Positions 1 through 9,624 are shown, counted from the first letter of the stretch. The stretch: DNA of 64,000 nucleotides from Alloyangia pacifica (GCF_003111685.1 NZ_CP022189.1:1504001-1568000), one strand, 5' to 3'. Program-made: numbers and translations. Notes: generated by a model from the letters alone, not told the origin.

Positions 1-144
1 GCGCTTTCGGGCGACTTCTCTGCCGCGGCGCTCGAGGGGCTTGCGGTGACGGCCGACGGGCTGATGAACGACCTGCACGGCTCGGCGTCCTATCGTGCCC
101 ACCTGATCGGCGTGCTCACCAAGCGGGCCGTCGCGCAGGCGTAA
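1..144 (+). CDS. FAD-binding subunit of a molybdenum hydroxylase (CoxM/XdhB-like), C-terminal end only
   Basis: The frame is open from the first base and ends with TAA at 142-144, giving the last 47 residues of a protein that begins outside the window. The end, with DLHGSASYRAHLIGVLTKRA, matches the usual C-terminus of the FAD-binding medium subunit of aerobic CO dehydrogenase/xanthine dehydrogenase-type enzymes. This subunit passes electrons from the Fe-S subunit through FAD. The assignment rests on this short tail alone, so the substrate cannot be stated. The downstream gene, cobQ, is convergent and unrelated. Confidence 0.6.
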   Translation, partial: ALSGDFSAAALEGLAVTADGLMNDLHGSASYRAHLIGVLTKRAVAQA

Positions 145-220
145 CCACGCGCGAGGATCACGTCAGGCGCCCTCCGGCAAACCCGGGGGGCGGTTTCTCG
201 GTATAACGGCAGCGCACTGG

Positions 221-1666
221 CTACCGCGCCAGCGCCAGCAGCCCCTCGACGTCAAGATGCGCCTCCATGTGCTCCGCCAGCGCGTCGAGCACGCCGTCCA
301 CCTTTGCCTCGTACCGGACATCGCTGCGCGCCACACCAAGACCTTCGAGCCAGGCGCTGCGGAAGGCGTCATCGGCGAAGAGCCCGTGCAGGTAGCTGCC
401 GCTGATCCGCCCGTCCTGCGAGATCGCGCCATCGGGGGATCCGTCGATGATGGCAAAGGGGCGGGTGCAATCAGGACCCTCGGTGCGGCCAATGTGGATC
501 TCGTATCCCTCCAGCGACAGGCCGCTGGCGGCATGACGCGCGCGCACACGGCTGAGGCGTTTGTCGGCGGTCATCACCGTGCTCACCTCGAGAAGGCCAA
601 GGCCCGGATCGCTGCCTGCCGGCCCCTCGATGCCCTCGGGATCCGAGATGCTGCGGCCAAGCATCTGGTAGCCGCCGCAGATCCCCAGCACATGCCCTCC
701 GCGCCGCACATGCGCGGCAAGATCGACGTCCCAGCCCTGCGCCCGCAAGAAGGCGAGATCGCCGCGGGTCGACTTGCTGCCCGGCAGGATCACCAGGTCC
801 GTGTCGCCGGGGATCACCTCGCCCGGGCCGATCATCGACAGGGAAACGCCCGGCTCCTGCGCCAGCGGGTCGAGGTCGTCAAAGTTGGCGATGCGCGAAA
901 GCGCGAGACAGACCACCTTGAGTCCATGGTCTCGCGACCGGCGCGGCAGGTCGAGCGCGTCCTCGGCAGGCAGGAGGTGGGCCTCGCGGAACCATGGCAG
1001 CACGCCGTAACCGCGCCATCCCGTCGTCTTTTCGATCAGGGCGTAGCCATCATCGAAAAGACGAGGATCACCGCGGAACTTGTTGATCAGGAAGCCTTTC
1101 ACCAGCGCCGCATCCTCGGGGTCGACGACCGCCTGCGTGCCCACCACCTGCGCGATCACACCGCCGCGGTCGATGTCGCCGGCCAGCACCACGGGCACGT
1201 CCGCGGCCCGGGCAAAGCCCATGTTGGCGATGTCGCGGGCGCGCAGGTTGACCTCAGCGGGGCTTCCTGCGCCTTCGACCAGCACCAGTTCATGCGCGGC
1301 CTTCAACCGCTCGAAACTCTCGAGCACGCCCGCCATGAGCCGCTCGCGCAGCCCGCCGTAGTCACGCGCCTGCGTGGTGGCGATGCGCTTGCCCTGCAGG
1401 ATCACCTGCGCACCCATGTCGGTTTCGGGCTTCAGCAGTACAGGGTTCATGTCGGTCACCGGCTCGATCCCGCAGGCCCGCGCCTGCAGCGCCTGCGCCC
1501 GGCCGATCTCGCCGCCATCCGCGGTGACTGCGGCGTTGTTCGACATGTTCTGCGGCTTGAAGGGCGCGACCTTGATCCCGCGGCGCAGCGCGGCGCGGCA
1601 GAGCCCCGCGACCAGCATCGACTTGCCGACGTTCGAGCCGGTGCCCTGCACCATCAAAGCGGGCAT
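221..1666 (-). CDS. cobQ: Cobyric acid synthase (adenosylcobyrinate a,c-diamide amidotransferase)
   Basis: This 481-residue protein amidates the b, d, e and g side chains of adenosylcobyrinic acid a,c-diamide, using glutamine and ATP, late in cobalamin synthesis. It begins with the dethiobiotin-synthetase-like ATPase domain, with the P-loop GTGSNVGKS at residues 8-16. The C-terminal glutaminase domain has the nucleophile Cys330 in GICGGYQ and His427 in SYLHGLF. Length is normal. GGAGG lies a short distance before the ATG. No other cobalamin gene is adjacent, and I found no convincing cobalamin riboswitch on this strand upstream. Confidence 0.95.
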   Translation of the reverse strand: MPALMVQGTGSNVGKSMLVAGLCRAALRRGIKVAPFKPQNMSNNAAVTADGGEIGRAQALQARACGIEPVTDMNPVLLKPETDMGAQVILQGKRIATTQARDYGGLRERLMAGVLESFERLKAAHELVLVEGAGSPAEVNLRARDIANMGFARAADVPVVLAGDIDRGGVIAQVVGTQAVVDPEDAALVKGFLINKFRGDPRLFDDGYALIEKTTGWRGYGVLPWFREAHLLPAEDALDLPRRSRDHGLKVVCLALSRIANFDDLDPLAQEPGVSLSMIGPGEVIPGDTDLVILPGSKSTRGDLAFLRAQGWDVDLAAHVRRGGHVLGICGGYQMLGRSISDPEGIEGPAGSDPGLGLLEVSTVMTADKRLSRVRARHAASGLSLEGYEIHIGRTEGPDCTRPFAIIDGSPDGAISQDGRISGSYLHGLFADDAFRSAWLEGLGVARSDVRYEAKVDGVLDALAEHMEAHLDVEGLLALAR

Positions 1667-1777
1667 GGGTGGCCTCCGTCGCAGCGGGAAAGGTCAGTGA
1701 AAATCATGGTGCCTGCCGTCCTGTATCGGCACCTGTCATGCCATCGCGCCGGCCCGGGGACCAGCGGCAATGCGAGC

Positions 1778-2395
1778 TCAGGAGCGGGCGATGTAGCGGT
1801 CGCGTCGATGGTTTATCGCGATCAGCGCGTTGAGGATGACGGCCCCCAGCAACGACCAGAGAACCTGCATCGGCGCGAAGAAGAGGAAAGACGACGCGAA
1901 GACCAGCAGGTCGAAGCCGAGCTGGGTCCAGCCCGCCTTGATCCCCCGCGTGTCCTGCAACCAGAGCGCCACGATGCCGACCCCGCCCAGCGTCGCGCCG
2001 TGACGGAACAGCGAGAGCAGGCCGATCCCGGCGCAAACCCCGAAGAGCGCGGCGGCCAGCGGCGGCGCGACCTCGACGTGCAGGCCAAGCGGGAGCAGGT
2101 CCACCATGCTCGACATCAGCGCCACCGAGAAGAAGCTCTTGACTGTGAACCGCCAGCCGAGCTGCTTCACCGCCAGGACGTAGAAGGGCGCGTTCAGGAG
2201 GAAGAACAGCAGGCCGAAGCGGATGCCCGTGGGCTCGCCCAAGACCAGTGCGAGGCCGGCGATCTGCCCGGTGAACAGTCCCGAAGCACGTAGGAACTGG
2301 ATCCCAAGGGCGACCAGCGTGGTGCCGACGAGGATGCCGTGGACGTCTTCCCACAGCGTATGGCGATTAGGAGGGGGGCTGTCGAGTAGGAGCAT
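1778..2395 (-). CDS. YitT family inner-membrane protein
   Basis: This is a 205-residue hydrophobic protein with about five membrane segments. It has the family's pattern, including a FTGQIAGLALVL stretch near residue 41 and a glycine-rich TLGGVGIVALWLQD stretch near residue 138. It resembles the membrane part of YitT/DUF161 proteins but lacks the C-terminal cytoplasmic DUF2179 domain, as the shorter proteobacterial members do. No substrate or reaction is established for the family. It lies between cobQ and icd on the same strand, with gaps of 111 and 382 bases from neighbouring starts, so it is probably its own unit. Confidence 0.75.
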   Translation of the reverse strand: MLLLDSPPPNRHTLWEDVHGILVGTTLVALGIQFLRASGLFTGQIAGLALVLGEPTGIRFGLLFFLLNAPFYVLAVKQLGWRFTVKSFFSVALMSSMVDLLPLGLHVEVAPPLAAALFGVCAGIGLLSLFRHGATLGGVGIVALWLQDTRGIKAGWTQLGFDLLVFASSFLFFAPMQVLWSLLGAVILNALIAINHRRDRYIARS

Positions 2396-2495
2396 GGGGC
2401 AGAGATGCTGACCTTTATGCGCCAGGTCAAGAGGGCATTCGCTGCAGCGCAGCGTCAGCGGCGCGCTGTGCCCGAAAAAGAGGCGGAAACGAAAT

Positions 2496-2519
2496 GGGCC
2501 GATCCCTTAGGACCGGCCC
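2496..2519 (-). terminator. Hairpin at the 3' end of icd
   Basis: A near-perfect inverted repeat (GGGCCG...CGGCCC with an inner GATCC/GGACC match) lies 26 bases beyond the icd stop. Read on the minus strand it is followed by a T-rich but interrupted stretch (ATTTCGTTTCC). It is a plausible intrinsic terminator with an imperfect U-tract. Confidence 0.55.
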
Positions 2520-2545
2520 GAAGTTCATGAACTTGCAAACCTGTT

Positions 2546-3763
2546 TCAGGCCGCGCCAAGCGCCTTGTTGAGGTTTTCGTCGACCTTCTCGAGGAAGCCC
2601 ATTGTGGTGAGCCACTTCTGATCCGGTCCCACGAGCAGCGCGAGGTCCTTGGTCATCCAGCCCGATTCCACGGTCTGCACGACCACCTTCTCGAGCGTCT
2701 CTGCGAAGGTCATCAGCTGCGCGTTGGCATCGAGCTTGGCGCGGTGCTTGAGACCGCCGGTCCAGGCGAAGATCGACGCGATGGAGTTGGTCGAGGTCGC
2801 CTGGCCCGCCTGGTGCTGACGGTAGTGGCGGGTGACGGTGCCATGCGCCGCCTCGGCCTCGACGATCTTGCCATCGGGGGTCATCAGCTGCGAGGTCATC
2901 AGCCCGAGCGAGCCGAAGCCCTGCGCCACGGTGTCCGACTGCACGTCGCCATCGTAGTTCTTGCAGGCCCAGACGAAGCCGCCGTTCCACTTCATGGCGC
3001 AGGCCACCATGTCGTCGATCAGCCGGTGCTCGTACCAGATCTTCTTCTTCTTGAACTCGGCCTCGAACTCCTCTTCGTAGACCTTCTGGAAGAGGTCCTT
3101 GAAGCGGCCGTCATAGGCCTTGAGGATGGTGTTCTTGGTCGACAGGTACACCGGCCAACCCATCATCAGCCCGTAGTTGAACGAGGCGCGGGCGAAGTCG
3201 ATGATCGAGCTGTCGAGGTTGTACATCGCCTGGTAAACGCCGGCGGAGGGGGCCTGGTAGACCTCCTTCTCGATCACCGTGCCATCCTCGCCCACAAATT
3301 TCATCGTCAGCGTACCGGCGCCGGGGAAGGTGAAATCGGTGGCCTTGTACTGGTCGCCGAAGGCGTGGCGGCCGATGACGATGGGCCGCGTCCAGCCGGG
3401 CACCAGGCGCGGCACGTTGCGGCAGATGATCGGCTGGCGGAACACCACGCCGCCGAGGATGTTGCGGATGGTGCCATTGGGCGAGCGCCACATCTTCTTG
3501 AGGCCGAATTCCTCGACCCGCGCCTCGTCCGGGGTGATCGTGGCGCATTTCACCGCGACGCCGATCTCGCGCGTTTTCTCTGCCGCGTCGATGGTGATCT
3601 GGTCCTCGGTGCGGTCGCGCTCCTCGATGCCGAGATCGTAGTAGAGCAGATCGACGTCGAGGTAGGGCAGGATAAGTTTCTTCTTGATGAAGTCCCAGAT
3701 GATCCGGGTCATCTCGTCCCCGTCCATTTCGACGATGGGGTTCTCGACCTTGATCTTCGACAT
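2546..3763 (-). CDS. icd: NADP-dependent isocitrate dehydrogenase
   Basis: This 405-residue enzyme decarboxylates isocitrate to 2-oxoglutarate in the TCA cycle, reducing NADP+. It is of the homodimeric type shared with eukaryotes. Features seen are [11 protein letters not shown] near residue 13, the NYDGDVQSD metal/isocitrate segment and the cofactor loop [14 protein letters not shown], whose basic residues after HGT fit NADP preference. AAAGGGA precedes the ATG at good spacing. It stands alone, with a hairpin terminator after the stop. Confidence 0.97.
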   Translation of the reverse strand: MSKIKVENPIVEMDGDEMTRIIWDFIKKKLILPYLDVDLLYYDLGIEERDRTEDQITIDAAEKTREIGVAVKCATITPDEARVEEFGLKKMWRSPNGTIRNILGGVVFRQPIICRNVPRLVPGWTRPIVIGRHAFGDQYKATDFTFPGAGTLTMKFVGEDGTVIEKEVYQAPSAGVYQAMYNLDSSIIDFARASFNYGLMMGWPVYLSTKNTILKAYDGRFKDLFQKVYEEEFEAEFKKKKIWYEHRLIDDMVACAMKWNGGFVWACKNYDGDVQSDTVAQGFGSLGLMTSQLMTPDGKIVEAEAAHGTVTRHYRQHQAGQATSTNSIASIFAWTGGLKHRAKLDANAQLMTFAETLEKVVVQTVESGWMTKDLALLVGPDQKWLTTMGFLEKVDENLNKALGAA

Positions 3764-3949
3764 GGGTGTCCCTTTCGCTGGCTGAGTCGGCTGCGCCGCA
3801 TGTAGCGCGTTTCCCGTGGCGGGGAAAGGTTTGTATGCAACCGTATACCGCGACGTCGCTCAATTCATCGTATTTTCCGCGTGCATATAGCAAGATCGAA
3901 AGCCATCGCCTCATATGCAGGCGTCATGAAACAGAAAGCTGAGGATTTC

Positions 3950-4138
3950 ATGACCGCGCTTCTGCTGGCCTTCGTGCTCTGTATCCACTTCGGCGCCGGG
4001 CTCTTCGTGGTCTTCGGCCCCGCCACCGTGTCGCAGGGGGCGCCCCCGCGGCCACGCCCGCGATCTGGCGCGCGACATGGCGGTGTTTTGGCTTGCGGCG
4101 GGCGTCAGGGCCGCACCCGAGGGGGCGCTGGCTCAGCG
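3950..4138 (+). pseudogene. Possible frameshifted small membrane-protein gene
   Basis: An ATG at 3950, preceded by GAGG at 3941, opens a frame starting MTALLLAFVLCIHFGAGLF, which is membrane-like for about 28 codons and then becomes Pro/Arg-rich nonsense. From about 4060 the next frame reads ARDLARDMAVFWLAAG, which again looks like genuine protein. A single indel near 4055 in the run of C and G would join the halves into one small membrane protein, cut short where it meets the 3' end of the convergent transporter. I do not recognise a family. It could also be chance coding potential in GC-rich DNA. Confidence 0.3.
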
Positions 4139-5383
4139 GTCCGCGCGTGCCTCGAGCCGCTTGAGCCGCAGCATCAGCAGGAAGGCCAGGCTGACCTCGA
4201 CGAAGACACCACAGGCCAGCGGCAGCGGGGTGCCGTCGAACATCAACCCCACCGGCACAGCGAGCCCCACGGCAACCACCGTCGAGAGCGCCCCGAGCAG
4301 CGAGGAGGCGATACCCGCAATATGTCCTACCGGCTCCATCGCGATGGCATTCACATTGCCCATGGTCATCCCCATCATGAAAAAGACCGAGACCTGCCAG
4401 ACAAGGAAGACCGCGAAGCCGAGGGGGCCGGTGAGCCCGCTTGCGAAGATCAGCGTCGCGACTGCCGACAGGATGATCTGCATCAGCAGCACCGCGGTCA
4501 CGATGCGCCGCATCCCCAAGCGCCCCACGAGCTTGGCGTTGATGAAGCTGGCCGAGGCCGAAAGCACCGCCGCCCCGCCAAACCAGAGCGGGAAATAGGC
4601 GCCCTGACCGTAGCTTATGTCATAGATCTGCTGCACCGAGGAGATCATCGAGAACATGCAGGCCGCCACCAGCGCCTGCACGCCAATCGACACCTGCACC
4701 ACCGGGTGCGCCATCAATTCCCTGATCGCAGACCAGAGCGTACCGGCCCGAAACGGACGGCGGCGCTCGCGCGGGAGCGTCTCCGGCAGGCGAACCGACA
4801 TCCACAGGGCGATGATCGAGGCAAAGACAACGAAGGCGAGAAAGACCCCGCGCCAGCCGGCCACGGCGATGATCAGCGTCCCGATGCTCGGGGCGACGGC
4901 GGGAAACAGGGTGAAGACCATCATCACGAAGGACATGATCTGCGCCATGCCCCGCCCGGCGTAGACGTCGCGCACGATGGCCAGCGCCACGACACGCGGC
5001 CCGGCCGCCCCGAGACCCTGAAGCATGCGCGCGGCCAGAACCAGCTCCAGCGTGTCCTCCCCGGCGGCAAGCAGGGCCGCGACGATATAGACGGCGATGC
5101 CACCAAGGATGACCGGTTTGCGGCCAAACGTGTCGGACAGCGGCCCGGTGAACAGCGTGCCGATCCCCATGCCGAACACGAAACTTGTCACCACCAATTG
5201 CGCCCGGTTGAGATCGTCGGGCGTCAGTTCTTCACCGATCTGCGGCAGGGCGGGCAACATCGCGTCGACGGAAAAGGCGATGGTCGCGAACATGGCCGCA
5301 AGCAGCGCGATGAATTCAAAGCGGCCGGGGCCCTTGGGTACGCTGGGCGCGGCTGCGGGGTCAGAAGAGGTCATGGTCAGCAA
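4133..5383 (-). CDS. MFS drug-resistance transporter, Bcr/CflA type
   Basis: This 416-residue protein has twelve predicted membrane helices and belongs to the DHA1 branch of the major facilitator superfamily, whose Bcr/CflA members export drugs by proton antiport. The cytoplasmic loop between helices 2 and 3 holds motif A (GPLSDTFGRKP, residues 80-90), and ARMLQGLGAAG near residue 115 fits helix 4. The N-terminus FSVDAMLPALPQIG is typical of Bcr. Translation may start at the first Met or at Met4. Substrate cannot be read from the sequence. No regulator is adjacent. Confidence 0.85.
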   Translation of the reverse strand: MLTMTSSDPAAAPSVPKGPGRFEFIALLAAMFATIAFSVDAMLPALPQIGEELTPDDLNRAQLVVTSFVFGMGIGTLFTGPLSDTFGRKPVILGGIAVYIVAALLAAGEDTLELVLAARMLQGLGAAGPRVVALAIVRDVYAGRGMAQIMSFVMMVFTLFPAVAPSIGTLIIAVAGWRGVFLAFVVFASIIALWMSVRLPETLPRERRRPFRAGTLWSAIRELMAHPVVQVSIGVQALVAACMFSMISSVQQIYDISYGQGAYFPLWFGGAAVLSASASFINAKLVGRLGMRRIVTAVLLMQIILSAVATLIFASGLTGPLGFAVFLVWQVSVFFMMGMTMGNVNAIAMEPVGHIAGIASSLLGALSTVVAVGLAVPVGLMFDGTPLPLACGVFVEVSLAFLLMLRLKRLEARADR

Positions 5384-5582
5384 GGTCTCGACAGAAAACC
5401 CCCGCGGCCCCGGAGGACGCGAGGGGTGGGGAGGTGAGGGGTGTTTGAGTGTGACCTAGCGGCAAATGCAAGTCTGCGGAACCCGCCGCGTGCCCCGAGC
5501 GCCGCACAGCGTAAGCGCGCCTCGCGCACAGGCCCAAACCGGGGGCGTAAACCTGAGCAAGCCGCGCTCGCCCGGAGGCCGG

Positions 5583-6215
5583 TCATGCCTGGGCGCGGAT
5601 TTCCTCGATCACCCTCAGCCAAAGCTCGGTCGGCTGAGCGCCAGGTACCGCGTGCTGACCGGCCACAACGAAGGTCGGCACCGCCTGCACGCCCATGCCG
5701 CGCGCCGAACTGTCCATTTCCTGGATCTCACGCCGGTCAGCCTCGGACGCCAGCAGCCGCTGAACGACCGAGCCGTCCATGCCGGAACTGTCGGCGACAT
5801 CCGCCAGAACCTCGGCCTCGCCAATGTCACGCCCTTCGACGAAATAGGCCTGGAAAAGCGAGGAAACCACCGCGGTTTGCACGCCTTCGACTCCCGCCCA
5901 ATGGATCAGCCGGTGCGCGTCCAGCGTCGAGGGCGTGGTCGCGATCTTGTCGAGGTGGATCTCGAGCCCGGCCTCGGCGGCCCGTTCAGCGATCGGCATG
6001 TAGGCCTGCACCGCCCCCTCCTTGCCGCCGAATTTCGCCTCGAGATAGGCGCGGCGATCCATGCCACCGGCGGGCATCTCGGGATTCAGCATGAAGGGCC
6101 GCCAGCGGATGGTGAACGGGTGGTCCGGCTGCGCCAACAGCGCGCGGTCCAAAAGCCCCTTTCCAATGTAGCACCAGGGGCAGATCGGGTCAGAGAAGAT
6201 ATCGAGCGTGGTCAT
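5583..6215 (-). CDS. DsbA-family oxidoreductase (FrnE-like)
   Basis: This 210-residue protein has the thioredoxin-fold/DsbA arrangement with an active-site CPWC at residues 12-15 directly after the first strand, an inserted helical domain and a late GVQAVPTFVV cis-proline loop. There is no signal peptide, so it should act in the cytoplasm, like FrnE-type proteins and 2-hydroxychromene-2-carboxylate isomerase relatives. The start at 6215 was chosen because GGACGG sits just upstream and the fold begins at MTTLDIFSDP; a longer upstream reading adds 32 residues without domain character. The gene stands alone. Confidence 0.85.
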   Translation of the reverse strand: MTTLDIFSDPICPWCYIGKGLLDRALLAQPDHPFTIRWRPFMLNPEMPAGGMDRRAYLEAKFGGKEGAVQAYMPIAERAAEAGLEIHLDKIATTPSTLDAHRLIHWAGVEGVQTAVVSSLFQAYFVEGRDIGEAEVLADVADSSGMDGSVVQRLLASEADRREIQEMDSSARGMGVQAVPTFVVAGQHAVPGAQPTELWLRVIEEIRAQA

Positions 6216-6428
6216 CAAAAATCCGTCCTTTGCCGCCTCATAGCAGCCAGGACGCGGCTTGGCGACAGGCACCAGCCAAGAAATGATGCATTTCGCATAT
6301 CCCCGAAACACCGTGATCTCGCCCGGCCGACCCGCCAGACACGCGCTTCGGCAGCGTCCGCTGGGGCAGATTGCCCCTAGGGAAGCGGCTGCGGCTCGAG
6401 GGGGCAGCGCCTCCTCTGGCGCGGCGTC

Positions 6429-7301
6429 TCAGCCGCGCCCCCGCGCCTCGAACCGCGGCAGCATGGCCGAGAAGTCGCGGCCGCGCCCGTCCTCGCTTTC
6501 GACGAAGGCCCGGTAGAGCTCCAGCGCCCGCGCGCCCATGGGCGTGTCGGCATCCGCCGCCTCGGCCGCCTGCTGCGACAGGCCAAGATCCTTGAGCATC
6601 AGCTCGGCGGCGAAACCGGGCTTGTAGCCATTGTCCGCGGGCGATTGCGGGCCAACCCCGGGGGCCGGGCAGTAGGCGTTCATCGACCAGCTGTAGCCCG
6701 AGGAGGTCGAGACAACGTCGAACATCGCCTCGCGCGACAGCCCCAGCTTGTCGGCCAGTGCAAAGGCTTCGCAAGTGGCGATCATCGTCACCCCGAGGAT
6801 CATGTTGTTGCAGATCTTCGCCGCCTGGCCGTTGCCCGAGGGGCCGCAGTGGACGGCTTTCTGCCCCATGATGTCAAAGAGCGGCTTGGCGGTGGCAAAG
6901 GCCTCCTCCGAGCCGCCGACCATGAAGGTGAGCGTGCCCGCCGCCGCGCCGCCGATGCCGCCCGAGACGGGCGCGTCGAGGGCGCCCAGTCCGGCAGCCT
7001 GCGCCTGCTCTGCCACCGCGCGGGCGCTCTCCACGTCCACTGTCGAGCAATCGAGCATCACCGCGCCCGGCGCCATGGCGGGCAGGATTTCCTCCGCCAC
7101 GCTCCGAAGGATCGCGCCATTGGGCAGCATGGTGATCACCACCTCGGCACCCGAGGCCGCCTCTCCCGCCGATCCCGCCTGAGCTGCGCCCGGCACGGTC
7201 ACCCCCGCCACGTCGAAGCCGGTCAATGCGTGGCCCGCCGCGATCAGGTTCGCGGCCATGGGCGCGCCCATGTTGCCGAGCCCGATGAAGCCGATTTTCA
7301 T
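6429..7301 (-). CDS. mmsB: 3-hydroxyisobutyrate dehydrogenase
   Basis: This 290-residue enzyme oxidises 3-hydroxyisobutyrate to methylmalonate semialdehyde with NAD+ in valine breakdown. It has the N-terminal dinucleotide motif GLGNMG at residues 7-12, the substrate loop DAPVSGG at 109-115 and the catalytic lysine region GQAAKICNN with Lys162. It is last in a three-gene minus-strand cluster behind the hydrolase (41-base gap) and an acyl-CoA dehydrogenase, which covers three consecutive steps of the valine pathway. GAGGAGAGA lies before the ATG. Confidence 0.93.
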   Translation of the reverse strand: MKIGFIGLGNMGAPMAANLIAAGHALTGFDVAGVTVPGAAQAGSAGEAASGAEVVITMLPNGAILRSVAEEILPAMAPGAVMLDCSTVDVESARAVAEQAQAAGLGALDAPVSGGIGGAAAGTLTFMVGGSEEAFATAKPLFDIMGQKAVHCGPSGNGQAAKICNNMILGVTMIATCEAFALADKLGLSREAMFDVVSTSSGYSWSMNAYCPAPGVGPQSPADNGYKPGFAAELMLKDLGLSQQAAEAADADTPMGARALELYRAFVESEDGRGRDFSAMLPRFEARGRG

Positions 7302-7342
7302 GTCTCTCTCCTCCAAAAACTCCGGCGCCAGACGCCCAAGGC

Positions 7343-8374
7343 TCAAAGCGCCAGCTCGTCCTCTCCCAGTGGTGCCAGCAGCGCCGCGACCCGCTCCTGT
7401 GGCACGCCATCCAGCGCCAGGCTCCAGTGCGGCGTGCGATCCTTGTCGATCAGCTGCGCCCGCACCCCTTCGAGGAAGTCGCCCTGCTGCATGATGCGGT
7501 GCGCGACGCGGTACTCCTGCGCCAGCGCGGCCGTGATGTCCTCGGGCGCCGGGCCGAGCCGGTCCAGCATCGCCAGTGTCGTCGCCATCGAGAGCGGCGA
7601 ATTGCGCCGAACCTGCTTGAGCGCCGCCTGCGCCAGATCGCTCTCGGACGAGGCCAGCGCCGCCTCGATCGCGGTCAGCTCGCCCGAGGCGTAAAGCGCG
7701 TCGATCTCGTCCTGCGCCTGCGCCATCGGGCTGGCCGGGGCAGGGCGCGCGACCTCCTCGAGCGCCGAGATCTCGCCGGTCTCGATCAGCCGCTCCTTGA
7801 GCAGCGGCCAGCGCTCCTCGGCCACGAAGACGTCGGCAAAGCCCGCATGGATCGCATCCCCGGGCCCCATGCGCGCGGCGGTCAGTGCCAGATGCGCCCC
7901 GAGCCTGCCCGGTGCCCGCGCCAGCAGGAACGAGCCGCCCACGTCCGGCACGAAGCCGATGCCGCATTCGGGCATGGCGACCTGCGCACTCTCGCCGACC
8001 ACCCGGTGCGAACAATGCCCGCCGAGCCCGACACCGCCGCCCATGACGAATCCATGGAGGAAGGCGACGATGGGCTTGGGATAGGCGGCGAGCTTGGCGT
8101 TCATCCGGTATTCGTCGGACCAGAAGCGGCGGCCGAAATCCAGATCGCCGTCGAGCCCGCGCCGATACATCTCGGCGATGTCGCCCCCGGCGCAGAAGGC
8201 GCGCTCTCCTGTCGCGTCGAGAATCACCAGCGCCACCTCCGGGTCCTCGGCCCAGGCGTCGAGCGCCCTCTCGGCCTCGAGGCACATCTCCCAGCTGAGC
8301 GCGTTCAGCGCCTTTGGACGGGTGAGGGTGATATGGCCGGCGCGGCCGGTCTTGCGGGTCAAAATATCGGTCAT
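7343..8374 (-). CDS. 3-hydroxyisobutyryl-CoA hydrolase (enoyl-CoA hydratase/isomerase family)
   Basis: This 343-residue crotonase-fold protein releases CoA from 3-hydroxyisobutyryl-CoA in valine catabolism. The CAGGDI oxyanion loop is at residues 61-66, MGGGVGLGGH at 111-120 and MPECGIGFVPDVGG at 134-147, where Glu136 and Asp144 match the acid residues of HIBCH-type hydrolases. At 343 residues it is longer than simple enoyl-CoA hydratases (about 260), which supports the hydrolase assignment. Its start overlaps the acyl-CoA dehydrogenase stop by four bases, so the two are translationally coupled. Confidence 0.9.
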   Translation of the reverse strand: MTDILTRKTGRAGHITLTRPKALNALSWEMCLEAERALDAWAEDPEVALVILDATGERAFCAGGDIAEMYRRGLDGDLDFGRRFWSDEYRMNAKLAAYPKPIVAFLHGFVMGGGVGLGGHCSHRVVGESAQVAMPECGIGFVPDVGGSFLLARAPGRLGAHLALTAARMGPGDAIHAGFADVFVAEERWPLLKERLIETGEISALEEVARPAPASPMAQAQDEIDALYASGELTAIEAALASSESDLAQAALKQVRRNSPLSMATTLAMLDRLGPAPEDITAALAQEYRVAHRIMQQGDFLEGVRAQLIDKDRTPHWSLALDGVPQERVAALLAPLGEDELAL

Positions 8375-9513
8375 CGGCTTCCGATCAGGCTGCGCGCGGT
8401 GATCATGCGCATGATTTCATTGGTTCCCTCGAGGATCTGATGCACCCGCAGGTCGCGCACCAGCTTCTCGATCCCGTAATCCGCAAGGTAGCCGTAGCCG
8501 CCGTGCAACTGCAGGCACTGGTCGACCACCTTGGAGCCTGCCTCGGTGACGAACTTCTTGGCCATGGCGCAGAACTTGGTGGCGTCGGGCGCGCCGGTGT
8601 CGAGCTTCCAGGCCGCTTGGCGCAGGAAGACCCGCGCGGCCTGCAGCTCGATTTCCATATCGGCAAGGCGGAACTGCAGCGCCTGGAACTGGTCGATGCT
8701 GGTGCCAAAGGCCTTGCGCTCGGCCATGTAGCCCAGCGTTGCGTCCAGCGCCGCCTGTGCCGCGCCGAGCGAGCAGGCCGAGATATTGAGCCGCCCGCCG
8801 TCGAGCCCGGCCATGGCATAGCGGAACCCCTTGCCCTCCTCGCCGAGAAGGTTGCCGAGCGGCACCTCGCAGTCGTCGAACTGCACCTGCCGCGTCGGTT
8901 GGCTCTTCCAGCCCATCTTGTCCTCGAGCCCGCCGAAGCTGAGCCCGGGGGTGCCGTCCTCGACGAGCATCGTAGATATGCCCTTGGGCCCGTCCTCGCC
9001 GGTGCGGCACATGACCAGATACGCGTCCGAATAGCCGCCGCCCGAGATGAAGGCCTTGGTGCCGGTCAGCCGGTAGCTGTCGTTGCTCTTCTCGGCCCTT
9101 GTGCGCAGCGCCGCGGCATCCGAGCCCGAGCCCGGCTCGGTCAGGCAGTAGGAAAGGACCGTCTCCATGGTCAGCGCCCCCGGCAGCACCCGCGCCTTCA
9201 GCGCGTCGGAGCCATAGGCGTCGATCATCTTGGCGCACATGTTGTGGATCGACAGGAAGGCCGCCACCGAGGGGCAGGCCATGCTGAGCGCCTCGAAGAC
9301 CAGCGTCGCGTCGAGCCGGGTCAGCCCCGAGCCGCCGCTTTCCTCTGATACGTAGAGCCCGCCAAAGCCCAGTTCCGCCAGCTTTGGCCACAGATCGCGC
9401 GGGATCGTGCCCGCCGCCTCCCAGTCGCGGGCAAAGGGCGCGATATGCTCCTGCCCGAAAGCCCTGGCCATATCGAAGATCGCCTGCTGCTCCTCGCTCG
9501 GTGCAAACTCCAT
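8371..9513 (-). CDS. Acyl-CoA dehydrogenase, probably isobutyryl-CoA dehydrogenase
   Basis: This 380-residue flavoprotein would convert isobutyryl-CoA to methacrylyl-CoA and pass electrons to ETF. It has the family segments CLTEPGSGSDAA, GTKAFISGGG and the C-terminal LHGGYGYLADYGIE. The catalytic base is probably Glu362 in LEGTNEI, the position used by short/branched-chain family members. Context with 3-hydroxyisobutyryl-CoA hydrolase and mmsB makes isobutyryl-CoA the best guess. It is the first gene of the cluster. GGGAGG precedes the ATG and a 14-base palindrome lies 47 bases upstream. Confidence 0.88.
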   Translation of the reverse strand: MEFAPSEEQQAIFDMARAFGQEHIAPFARDWEAAGTIPRDLWPKLAELGFGGLYVSEESGGSGLTRLDATLVFEALSMACPSVAAFLSIHNMCAKMIDAYGSDALKARVLPGALTMETVLSYCLTEPGSGSDAAALRTRAEKSNDSYRLTGTKAFISGGGYSDAYLVMCRTGEDGPKGISTMLVEDGTPGLSFGGLEDKMGWKSQPTRQVQFDDCEVPLGNLLGEEGKGFRYAMAGLDGGRLNISACSLGAAQAALDATLGYMAERKAFGTSIDQFQALQFRLADMEIELQAARVFLRQAAWKLDTGAPDATKFCAMAKKFVTEAGSKVVDQCLQLHGGYGYLADYGIEKLVRDLRVHQILEGTNEIMRMITARSLIGSR

Positions 9514-9559
9514 GGGGCCTCCCTTTCCCGATGGTACCGGGGCCTCCCAACCCCGGAAA

Positions 9560-9573
9560 TGAACGCTTGTTCA
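9560..9573. promoter_or_regulatory. Palindromic operator candidate upstream of the valine cluster
   Basis: TGAACGCTTGTTCA is an inverted repeat of TGAAC/GTTCA around a 4-base centre, 47 bases before the acyl-CoA dehydrogenase start. The size and symmetry fit operators of TetR-family regulators of acyl-CoA metabolism. No regulator gene is adjacent, so the assignment is inference. Confidence 0.4.
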
Positions 9574-9624
9574 GAACATGGCGGGAATCGTGGCGCGATG
9601 CAAGCCGCCCGCCCACGCCACTTT

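Noticed and set aside
1700..1777. B12-box-like string (GGCCCGGGGACCAGC) near cobQ, suggesting a cobalamin riboswitch
   Set aside because: It is on the plus strand, while cobQ reads on the minus strand, and the rest of the riboswitch core is missing from this short gap.
257..2293. Very long plus-strand open frame (678 codons) opposite cobQ and the YitT-type gene
   Set aside because: It is a shadow of the minus-strand genes. Its product is His/Arg/Ala-rich with no domain, and the opposite frames encode recognised proteins.
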